NCBI GenBank assembly: GCA_902806565.1
Contig: CADCXA010000042.1
Span: 372,001 to 436,000, forward strand
DNA length: 64,000 nucleotides
Origin: Hypoxylon rubiginosum
Lineage: Eukaryota > Ascomycota > Sordariomycetes > Xylariales > Hypoxylaceae
Direction: 5' to 3'
The translations under genes and the position numbers were made by a program. Below the pieces are notes generated by a model. It saw only the letters and a program-made list of their open reading frames with translations. It did no database searches and was not told the origin of the DNA. Positions 11,590 through 21,156 of this stretch are shown here, in pieces. Every line of letters begins with the position of its first letter. The stretch's first letter is position 1.

Positions 11590-13532
11590 AAGAGTACTGG
11601 GGGAGCACGAGAGATTGGTTACCATGCATCGCATCTGATTAAATCATAAGATAGTCTGAACTTTGTTCTGTATATATTGGCTGGTTCTTGATTCTGCATT
11701 CACTGGAGTTCTCATAGTTGCTGTACATAAGAACGCTTATATCAATTTCCTCTATCCAAGGAGTAGACTCTTATGTTAAACTGAAACATGTTGTTTACAT
11801 GTATGGTTCTCAATCATTCTGCCTTTACTAGTTGAGACAGTGTGTCTTATTGGCATACGGTTGAAACTACAGCAATAACGTAGAATGAATAGTATAACCT
11901 AGGTGAATACGCCCTGAAACACGTTGCTACATTCCCGCTTGGTGTATTACAATCTATATGTTGAATAAAGGTAACAATTCTAATAGGTTCTCCGTACCCA
12001 TACCAGTTCGCAATATCATTTCGACGATTCGGGGTTAGTAACTTTCGTCACTTTAGCACTTACATCGACCGGGGTCGGGGTACGTATCCCCGGCCATATA
12101 TATAAGATCTCAACCTGGTTAACCTCAAGTTCACTGGCTTTTTATTCTCTAACGCCCACCCCTGCTCTCATTGAAGTTTCTCAAAATCAATTATTTATAC
12201 GGCAAGAGGCTACCAAACATACCAGACTTCGAATCTAGTAACTTGATGTGAGTATCAATATGGTATATGAATGACATTACCGTCACTATCCTAGATATGC
12301 CTTTGGCTAACGACCGTATACGTTCAAGACGTGCTAAATAGTCATAGTTACAACTTGACGTATTATCCAACTAGAAAGATCGATACTCTACTACGTATAG
12401 CGGTAGAGTGTTCGAGAGTTAAACGCTTGATATAACTGGTTAACGGTTCATATGAAAGGAGACACAAAGTCTCAGCCGGCAAGTCGCCATCAGCTACAGT
12501 ACTACTGCTAGTGTAGGTATGTTAACTTCAAACTAAGAAACTAGAACTCTGTCAAAGGTAGAACCGTCGGACATGCTACCATTCTGAAGTACACGTGGAG
12601 ACTGCCGTTCAGTCTCAAGCCACATATCGTCAGCCCTGCTGTCGTCCCCGACTACACCTTACCTCATCGCGGCTGTGCTACGGCCAGATCGCTGCGCCAG
12701 CAAGGTCTGGAATCTGGGTAGCAGCCGCACCTCTTCTGCTGGTTTCTATTCCTTCCGGAAGGTTCCTTTTTACATTCAAATACAATTGTCCCCATTCCTT
12801 CCCCCAATTATTTACTCGAGTATCTGGTCTTTTTTCCACCACCACTCATCCCAACTTGACCTTCATCTTTCACAAATCATCCTAGACTCCCTTGTCTGCT
12901 CCACGAGCATCACCAACAACAGCACTGAAGACATTACACCATCTTCAAGGTAGGTCCAACTAATTTTCATTGCTTATATTTCCCCTACATCTCCACCTCC
13001 CTGCACCTCCCTGCATCTCCCTACATCTCCCTACATCTCCCTACACCTCGTTTCTCCATATACGAACAAACACGGGTCCTTCCCCATTGCTGCCGTTGAA
13101 TATCAGTCTCCGCAGCTTCTTGACCAGTTTCAAGAATATTTCGATCCACGACATAGTTGGACTGTCACCTACACATTTTCCATTCTTGCCTCCATCCAAT
13201 ATCTGCCTGTGTCACCTATCGATCCATTCTCACACTATAGATTCAAAGGCTCAGTGCACTGCAAGGTCGCGATACTCGCGTAATCTTTCAGGTAAGTCCC
13301 CATATCACCATGCTCGCGACCCAATCAATGAGCCCTACCCCTTCCGCTACATGATCGAGAGATTACTCCGGGTGTACACCCTGTAATACTCATTTGATAC
13401 ACATCTACGCAGTTTGTGTGTCAAATCATCCAAAATCCTACCTGAAGTCATGATTCAATCGATCCAATGTAGGGATCTCTGCTGTTTTCTGTCCTGGCTA
13501 ACGATGTCGCACACTGTAGCATCACAGGCACC
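11590..13532. other. Spacer and probable 5' leader of the next Myb-like gene
   Basis: A TATA-like run (TATATATAAG) lies near 12103, but no coding region follows closely. From about 12750 the plus strand is CT-rich. A donor-like CAAG|GTAGGT near 12950 and an acceptor-like TGTAG near 13519 suggest a leader intron that contains the 10-nt tandem repeat at 12997-13046. This is inference from signals only. Confidence 0.4.
12997..13046 (+). repeat. Tandem 10-nt repeat, five copies
   Basis: The unit is CTCCCTRCAY: two copies with TGCA are followed by three with TACA. It lies in the putative leader intron of the downstream Myb-like gene. Confidence 0.85.
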
Positions 13533-14086
13533 ATGGACGCTCCTCAGGCCTCTAGCAAGGCTACTGTCGCTCCTGCTGCAGCTATCGCTCCCGCTGCAGC
13601 TGCCGCTCCCGCTGTAGCTGCTACTCCCGCTGGCGCTATTACTCCCCGTATCCCCGTCGTCGACTATCCCAAGTTCACTTTGCAGGAAAAGGGGTTCGCG
13701 GAAACGCTGTTCAGGTACCTTCCTCAGGGTCTCGACATTGACTGGGAAGGCTTCGCCAAAGATATGGCCTTCAAGAACGGTACAGTCGCCAAGGTTCGCA
13801 TTACTCACCCCCGCCTATGATCTGGTGAAACAGGACTAACAGTTACAAGGTACGATATAGCCAAATTCGTCGCAAGCTCTCCGTCTCTACCAACCGTTCC
13901 AAGGTCACGAAGACCGTCAAGAATGTGACGAAGCGCAAGGAACTCACAGGTTTCGAATGGTTCGCTCAGAAGCAAAAGGAGAAGGAACTTAAGAAGCAGG
14001 AGGAGAAGGACCTTAAGAAGCAGGAGGAGAAGGGCTTTAAGGAGCTGGACGAGGAGGATGTCAAAGCGGATCCAGGTGCGAACTAG
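13533..14086 (+). CDS. Myb-like domain protein with Ala/Pro head and Lys/Glu tail (2 exons)
   Basis: Exon 1 is 13533-13793 and exon 2 is 13850-14086, giving 165 residues. The N-terminus (residues 9-38) is an Ala/Pro tract built from four 18-nt tandem units. The Myb-like domain spans about 45-100: LQEKGFAETLFRYL (helix 1), IDWEGFAKD (helix 2), then VRYSQIRRKL (recognition helix), which is assembled only after splicing AAG|GTTCGC to ACAAG|GTACG. The donor is weak, but CTAAC lies 16 nt before the acceptor and the spliced helix matches the gene at 4810. The tail is Lys/Glu-rich and partly a perfect-length 24-nt duplication, probably a charged helix. Nuclear DNA-binding is inferred; no partner is evident. 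Confidence 0.75.
13569..13640 (+). repeat. Coding minisatellite, 4 x 18 nt (Ala/Pro)
   Basis: The units start GCTCCTGCTGCAGCT, GCTCCCGCTGCAGCT, GCTCCCGCTGTAGCT and ACTCCCGCTGGCGCT. They encode an Ala-rich linker with one Pro per repeat. Confidence 0.85.
13985..14032 (+). repeat. Coding duplication, 2 x 24 nt (LKKQEEK)
   Basis: Two 24-nt units (13985-14008 and 14009-14032) differ only in the first codon, GAA against GAC. A decayed third unit follows (GGCTTTAAGGAGCTG). The heptad-like spacing could extend a charged helix. Confidence 0.8.
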
Positions 14087-15106
14087 GCTGTGGCTACCGA
14101 GGAGGTCCCATTCAGGAAATTCTCGTTTAAGCTGCCATTCCGATACTTGCTTCCGAGATCTGATATTTGACTCCGAGAGAGGACGCAAGTAGTCATGCAG
14201 ATAGACTTCATCAACACGTACTGATCTGCCCGCAACTATACCTAACTATGCTCTTTTCCTTGTGACAAAGTTTCTAGTCTAAAGCTACGCACCACTAATA
14301 TGCGCATACTATAAAAAGGTACAGAATTGTCATGCAGATCCTATGTTACAAGTTGAGCCTGGCAAAACCTCATACAGCCGACAGCCCAGTGGTAAGGAAA
14401 TTCCCCCTACTTGTCCGCTAAGCTAGGAAGATTCTAAACCGAGACTGCAGATGAAAACTTGACTGTCTGGCGAATCTAGCCCCGGGAGTCCTCCTGTCCT
14501 GCCACATGTCATCACAGTGCTCACCTTCGTGTCACTCACTGGGCAAAAGAGATAAGGGTGGCTAGCCCTACATACCTACCTACCTATGTAAACACCCGCA
14601 TATATACGTACCTATGTAGATGTGCTTGTACACGCTAGTCGAAGGAACCTACGATATACAGGTGAGATACAAGGTGAGTAGTCGTGGTGGGGGCCATTCT
14701 ACCTACATCCTTAGCCTAGAAAAGCAAAAGTGTCGGGTGATATTTCGGTCAAGGATACGGCCAGGGTATGACAGGGTAGGTAGACTAAGGCAGATTCGCA
14801 TCACATCACATCAATATTTATGATAGAACTCTTATCATTGTTGCCTTCATACGAATGCGATACGTCATCTCACATCTGATGGCTAGCCGTTTGATTCTGT
14901 ATAACGGTAGGCCAAACATTTTCCACCTCTGACTCCAATCTGACAAGAGAAGTTGGCAATATTTCTACCCGCCGTCCGTCCACCTCTCGTTCTAGTCAAA
15001 ACAACCCACAACTTCTGAACACATCATTCAGTCTTCTCAAACCACCCAACTTTTATCAAGACCTTTCCCCCTGATATTTATCTACGAGCTTAGCTCCCAT
15101 CCGAAA
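14087..15106. other. Spacer, no gene seen
   Basis: It holds TACC/CTAC runs near 14570-14600 and a CT-rich leader before 15107. No supported coding region. Confidence 0.5.
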
Positions 15107-15589
15107 ATGCAGACAGGTGCCATCAGTACCCTCAAGCCCGCAGAGGCTGAGCTGCTAAACACCGTGCTCAAGAATTCTGCGCCCAGCCTGAAAGGGACAG
15201 TCGATTGGAATGCTGTTACTCATGATTCTGGCTACAAGAACCGCAATGTTACCCTTACGATATTCGGAAGGCTCTGTCAGAAGCACAACGTAAGTAGTCA
15301 TTAGCATTTCTCCCCCACAGCAGCATCTCAAGTTCGAGGCAATAAATCCGTAACTGTGATTGGATAGCTAACATGTCGTATTAGTGGTGTCAAAGCAACA
15401 GCGTAAGTTATCTCAATTTATAATATGCTCGTACCTATGACGAGAGAAGTGAATATTAACAGGTTGGGTCCCGTCTAGAAGGCCGCTCAAGAGCCTCAGG
15501 CTGAGGACAATGCCGTTGGCAATCATTCTGGGGATGCTCCGAAGGTCTCGCCCAAGAAACGTAGGCGTAATGTCAAGGCGGAAGAGTAA
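15107..15589 (+). CDS. Short Myb-like domain protein with an 18-nt microexon (3 exons)
   Basis: Exons are 15107-15289, 15385-15402 (18 nt) and 15479-15589, giving 103 residues. Residues 9-62 form the Myb-like domain: PAEAELLNTVLKN (helix 1), VDWNAVTHDSGYKN (helix 2 and turn), then VTLTIFGRLCQKHN. The microexon (TTAG|18 nt|GTAAGT) is in frame and supplies WCQSNS; a Trp right after the recognition helix would be sensible. Skipping it would also keep frame, so both isoforms are possible. The tail contains PKKRRR, a classic nuclear localisation signal, and ends NVKAEE. The recognition helix is less canonical than in the paralogues (IFGRL instead of RYSR). Confidence 0.65.
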
Positions 15590-16260
15590 GGTGTCAGGGC
15601 AAATGGCACCTACCTAGTAGTGTAGACAATAGCAGATTAAGGGGGAAACATTGTGAATTCGGGTTGACAAAGGCTAGCACAGAATGTAATCTTTTAGCCT
15701 TTGACATGAGATTTTGAAAGGTTCAACTAGACCCAATCCCCCTATCTTTGTGATGGCCCCTAAGAGTCTGATCTAAGATTATTCACGACACTCAAAGACC
15801 AACGTCTGACAGCTTCCTATAGTAGTGTACAAGATTCTTCGTATTTTAGTAGATCGTCCTGACATCAACTGTCCACGGGACGCCTGAGTGTGTCTGTTGC
15901 TTCGACAGAGTCTAGAGTAATACCGGTGGGTGCCACGGAGCCGACGCTTGCCTCCAACGTCTTCTACTGGCGCCAGACGCGACCCAAATCCTCCCAAGAT
16001 CGGTAGAGACGTTGCCATATCCAAGGCAACCAGGAAGGCAGGATCCCAAGGCACCTTCCATCACACATCACACCGCTGCTCTCCACTCTTGGGCCATTCT
16101 TACTTTGAATTCCCCTCTCCTCTACACACCAACCTTGACTTGTCCAACTACTTACACCAACCCAACATCAACAAGCACACAACAACAGCTCATCTTTTGC
16201 CTCTCTCTATTTCTCTACTTGATAATCTACTGAGCCAATCAATCTTTCATTGCCGACAAA
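15590..16260. other. Spacer, no gene seen
   Basis: The right half (from about 16040) is CT/CA-rich and looks like the leader of the next plus-strand gene. No gene is supported. Confidence 0.5.
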
Positions 16261-17233
16261 ATGCCTCCTCTAGACGTTGACTCCCAATTCAAGTTCCTCA
16301 TCGTGTGCATCAAGCACTCGACTGCTGGAAGGGTAAGCAACCCTCTTGACAAGATTCCCTACACCACTGCGACCTAGACACATCGGTCGGGCCTTTTGCT
16401 AACTTGGACAGGTCGACTTCACCGAAGTCGCTAAGGAATGCGACATCGTCACCAAGGGCGCCGCGTAAGTCCAACCCAGTCTTTTCCTCAACACGATCCT
16501 TTCATCATCTAGCTAGTATGCTACACATATTTGATCTTCAAGCTAACCTCATTCTTCCTCACACTCTAGAGCCAAGCGATATGAGCGCCTCATGAAGGCC
16601 CACGGAATCACCCTCAACGGCGGTGCTGGTGTCAAGAAGGAGACCAAGGACACCAAGGATGGCGTCAAGACCCGCCCGTCTAAGAAGCGCAAGCTCGCTG
16701 CCGTTGACGAGGACGCTGGCGACGTTGATGAGCCCGTTAAGACCGAAGTCAAAGGTGAAGTCAAAACCGAAGATCTAATTGGCGTGAAAGCAGAGCAAGA
16801 GAATGGTGGTGTCGCACCTGCTACCATACCTACCTGTGTCGTGCCCGCTGCCAACGGGACAGAGCCGACGGCCCAGCTTAACAACACGTCGCCTTCTGCC
16901 AACGCCGCGAATGACGAGGACGACGATGACGTCCAACTCATCAGCGCGACGGAGAGGCGCGACGACGGCAGCAGCAGCTGCGACAGCGCCTTGGTCTACG
17001 GTCACGGCGGCAGCGTCGGCCACCATCATTCTCATTCGCACTCGCACTCGCCGGCCCCGATGATCCCGGGGATCCATTCGTTTGATTACGCTGCTAACAT
17101 GGGTTTCCCGCAACAGATGGCGCCGACGGCGAGGATGACGACGGCGCCGTTGACGTCGTCGCCTAATTCCCTCCCCTACGGATTCCCTCCTCATCCCTGG
17201 ATGTACACCCACGACTCGCACGGTTTCCTCTAG
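16261..17233 (+). CDS. Myb-like domain protein with acidic, His/Ser-rich tail (3 exons)
   Basis: Exons are 16261-16332, 16412-16464 and 16570-17233, giving 262 residues. The Myb-like domain covers residues 8-58: SQFKFLIVCIKH (helix 1), VDFTEVAKEC (helix 2), then GAAAKRYERLMKAH (recognition helix). Intron 1 sits in phase 0 after codon 24, exactly as in the gene at 4810. Intron 2 falls just before the KRYER helix, as the only intron of the gene at 13533 falls before its VRYSQ helix. After the domain come a bipartite basic signal (RPSKKRKL), VKTE-type repeats (possible sumoylation motifs), an acidic run DEDDDD, a His/Ser run (HHHSHSHSHS) and an SFDY motif. Probably a nuclear regulator; targets unknown. 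Confidence 0.82.
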
Positions 17234-18955
17234 CAAAGCACAAATACCCTTCATGAATCGGCATCGGAAATTCGTTGGGTCCAAGTTCCTGCAATCTCGT
17301 GGTATGTCTTTCATTCTATGCAATTCAACTTCGTTTCTCATGCTGACTCTACGATGGCAGGATATCGTCTAGGGGTACAAAGGCTGGGGTCAAATATTAG
17401 GAGGATTACGTCTTGCTTTCGGTATCACAAGGGTTGTTTTCTTTTTCGAGTAGATCCTTCATCGGGACGCTCATCAGTTCGGTAGTTACAGTCTACTCAT
17501 CAGTTGACTCTCATAATCAAGTCTGATTCCACAGTATTCTGCTCCATTATCGCTTGTGTCTATGTGCTGGATTATTTTGATTCATTACAATATGCGTAAT
17601 ATCCATATTTGCCCCAATGACTAGAAGGCCCAGTCAAACCTACTCGCAAATGGACTGGATGGTATCTTTTCATCAGGATTACCAAGTTCAAGGGTGATCC
17701 TCCGCCGAATTATCAAGAGTATGTAGTTCGACAGCACTACACTCTGTCAGCTTCGTCTTCCAAGGTCAGAAACAGATGGCACCTCACGGAGGACGACGTC
17801 TCGTCATCCTTTCGCTCCATGTATCTTCACGTAGCTATCCTGTTGTCACTCGTTGTTTACCACTCCAAACATTCCCAATCACAAAAAATGCGAAGCAAGC
17901 CAAGCTCTGTATAACGTGTCATACTCCCACGCAAGACCATCGTATGCCAAAAGATGATATATGCCTCAATTACTCTATCAATTCATGATATCCGTCGAGT
18001 GTACGTATTGATATTGACATATGTAGAATGATCGTCACCTTGATCTATACCATGGCGGCTCTGAGGATTCCTATGACAAGAGGTTTCTAAGCACCGCACA
18101 GGATAACAAATGCTGGAATGGGCTGATGCATATTCAATCTATAGCGCTCCCATAGTACAGAGACTCCAAATGAAGCAACGGCTCGCGAAGCGGGCCTCAA
18201 ATTTATTTCGCTATAATTGATATACATTCGACGGCTGTCTCTTGGAGCCTCTACTTCTTGTTGCGCCATCGCTTACCCTACCGTTCCTTCATGTCACCGT
18301 ACTTCAACTTCTGGGCAGAACACAGCTGGTATACCATCATGTCAAGGATAATGCTGACAAGGACCCTATATTCCCTACGTTTCTCTGTACTAGATCGCCG
18401 TAGTCATTCCTAGGCTACTGGTTTCACCCTACCCTGACCATTGCACTACACGTATAACCTTTACGCTCTGAACATTTTGCTCTGGACTTGTCTCTACAGA
18501 TCTGGATGCCGATCACAGTAGTGAATACTTCATTTGCTCGAAGAAAAAGCTCGCTCCAATTTCTGTCTACCTAGAGATATGATACAAATTCCTCCATGCA
18601 TCGCACCAAGTCTGCCGGCTTGCTCTGACCACTTCGCAATCTCTCGCACACTCTACAATGTTTCTTTCGCCCAGCAATTCCCCTTTCTTCCAATCAATTC
18701 GAGTACATAGCGCTACAGTAAAGATCTCGAATGTTTCTAGTACTGTGCAAAACAGCTATCTCCCCCATCGTCAGGTGACCGATTCCGGAGTTCCACGTCC
18801 GGTCGGTGCTGGCAAAAATCATTTCAACGGGGCAGGCACCGCCCTAAGCCTTCCCCAAGTTTGTGCCCCGCGTATTTACCCGCACAATAGGCTCCGACAA
18901 TGGCCCAGTGTTAGTGGGTGTGCCGGTCCGTGTGTAATTGCCTTTTCTTCGCTAA

Positions 18956-18984
18956 GTACCCCGCTGTCCCGTAGTGCGGGGTAC
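18956..18984. repeat. Inverted repeat GTACCCCGC / GCGGGGTAC
   Basis: A perfect 9-bp stem flanks an 11-nt loop in a gene-free region. It could be a hairpin or a regulatory palindrome. Confidence 0.7.
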
Positions 18985-19110
18985 GGTGGCTGGTCCGAGC
19001 CTGTCACTAGGTAGGTACAAGCGCAACTGCCCCGATAATGGCGGAGCTGTAGCAGTTGGCTAATGTACTGCAAACATGACTCATTTGGCACTTGCCAATT
19101 CGCTTAATAG

Positions 19111-19837
19111 GGGGGCTGGGGTTTGAACTGCCGGCCCCGGCGCTGGCCGCGCTCTCTTAGGTATCCTCGGGGGCCTATTTTGGGGATGATTAGGTGTAAC
19201 CAATCTTTCCCCCACGCCAAGGGATCTGTAGCGGGGCTAGTGGTCACACCCGCGATCCACTTTGCCAGCCAGGTGCAAGATGCAGGGTACCCTGTGGGAC
19301 GCTAGCGCTAATTTCAACTTCAGGCCACTTGAGCCGCATTTCCAGGGCAATTGGCAGTGTAAGACGCTCAGTATCGTCGTCGCCTAGGGACCAGCAACAC
19401 CAAATGGCAAATTCGTAGGTATCTTGAATGAATTATATTGGTAGATATGATGCTAGCTGTTGTGGTAATTTAATTGAAAAACTGGCATTGAGCTCTGGGC
19501 AGTACCTGTAAATCGAGTCATAGGGCTCGAGGTGCACTTGTATATACCTAATTACATCGTGAAATTCAAATCAGACTTCCCTTTCGATTTACATAATAGA
19601 ATCTTACAGTGCGGGGACAATGGCCTGTGCAAATGAGTCACAATAGCTTAGTTAGTGCTTGAGGTATCTAGGTGTTGCTGGGCCAGGTGGTAAACCACCA
19701 TAAAAATTTGATACCTGAGGTTTTGAGGGTCCCACTGGTAACTGCCTCAACTACCGCAACTACCGTAATTACCCACTAGTGAGCTAGTGAATTGCAGAGG
19801 GTAATTGGAAAATTAGGGGACTGGTTTTTGAACTGCC
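19111..19837 (+). repeat. Two copies of a promoter-like segment
   Basis: A 22-mer at 19111-19132 (GGGGGCTGGGGTTTGAACTG plus CC) recurs at 19816-19837 with 3 differences. Flanks also resemble each other: AATTNNNNNAATAGGGG upstream, and a GCTNNCCGC...CTCTYAGG stretch downstream. The second copy precedes the TATTTAAA and leader of the gene at 21157. The first has no gene behind it, which suggests a duplicated promoter. Confidence 0.5.
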
Positions 19838-19944
19838 CAATGCTCACCGCTTTTGGCCTCTCAGGAATTTCTATTTAAACTCGGCCCCCCTCCCACCATT
19901 TTTCTTCCCTTCTCATCTTCTCCCAGAGCAATACATCAGCAACA

Positions 19945-20078
19945 GATCGACCTTCGACAATTCGACCTCCGACAATTCGACCTTCGACATTTCGACACTT
20001 CGACACTTCGATAATTCGGCACTTCGACCTTCGACCTTCGACACTTCGGTACTTCGACACTTTCGACACTTCGACAAT
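19945..20078 (+). repeat. Degenerate tandem repeat of TTCGAC units
   Basis: At least a dozen TTCGACA / TTCGACC / CACTTCG units occur in about 130 bp. They lie in the presumed leader of the gene at 21157. Confidence 0.85.
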
Positions 20079-20769
20079 CTTCAGTAAGTCATCCCATCCC
20101 ATCTCATCTACCAACTTCAGCAACACTTTGCACAATCTTTCCATCCTTACAATCTTTCCATCCTCACACATCTTTCTCCTCTGCACAACTTCTACCTTAA
20201 CACTTCTGCCACACCACTTCTACCACACCACTTCTACCATTCCACTTCTGCATTACCACTTCTACATTACCACATCCCAACAATCTCAACTATTCCATTA
20301 ATTCCACTGACCAGAATCTCAAGTTTTCGCCCGATTCACTCTCGCGTACATTTCGTACAGCTCTACGACACCTTTCTCTTCTCCTAGGTCTTCTACAAGT
20401 AAGTAACATTTCTTCTCGTCACTGAAATTTGCACACGCAAATTTCTCCCCACAACATTTTCCTACTTCCACAACCACTACTCTACAACTTTTTTTTTTTT
20501 TTTTTCATTTTTCCTCCAACTTCACCACTCTACAATCTCTTTCCATCACTTCCAACTTTCTCTACACTCGATCACCTAGTCAACTGCAAGACGATCACTC
20601 TCGCATTGCAATTTTTACGCAACATTTGCAAGTACCATTTGTTGTCTAGGTAATCGAAAAAATCACGTGGAACTGGTCTGTTCCTCCATTCACACATTTT
20701 ACTTGACACAACCAGCCCTACCTTTTTCCCACTGCCACAACAACCACACTTTTTTTTTCCACCCATCCA

Positions 20770-21090
20770 ACACACCCCTCCACACAATTACTTCTCAACA
20801 AGAAGTAAAAATTTTCTACTTCCAACTTCATTCACCTTTTTTTTTTTTCAATCCATCTCGTCCCACATCCACCATTACTTCGCATCAAGAAGTAAACTTT
20901 TCCACCACAACCATCTACACCTTTGGTACACCTCTCTCATCCCACAATCACTTGCGCCTTTTGGTACATCACTTTCATCCCAAACCACCATTACTTTTCA
21001 TCACTTCTCATCAAGAAGTATAACTTTCTAACACACTTGCACCTTTTGGTACATCTTCCCCATCCCACAATCACTTGTTTTTCATCAACC
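20770..21090 (+). repeat. Degenerate repeats in the CT-rich leader
   Basis: TCAAGAAGTA-type words recur near 20800, 20887 and 21010. The phrase CTTTTGGTACATC followed by ATCCCACAATCACTTG recurs at about 20920, 20957 and 21042. Together they indicate a decayed tandem array with units of roughly 40-120 bp. Confidence 0.6.
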
Positions 21091-21156
21091 TCTATTGATA
21101 AATTGCTAATCCATCTCTTCAGAAGCACCTATCGTCCCTGCTCTTGGCACGTCAAG

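Larger units (their letters stand above)
17234..21156. other. 3.9-kb stretch without coding genes; promoter-like copies and repetitive leader
   Basis: No protein gene is supported before 21157. It contains a 9-bp hairpin (18956-18984), two related promoter-like segments about 700 bp apart (19111-19132 and 19816-19837), a TATTTAAA at 19872-19879, a TTCGAC tandem region (19945-20078) and a very CT-rich stretch up to 21156. Donor-like CTTCAGTAAGT (about 20080) and ACAAGTAAGT (about 20398) suggest a spliced leader for the gene at 21157. Confidence 0.5.

Noticed and set aside
12675..12953. 92-codon plus-strand frame
   Set aside because: Pyrimidine-rich leader sequence of the Myb-like gene at 13533; no motif, and it overlaps another open frame.
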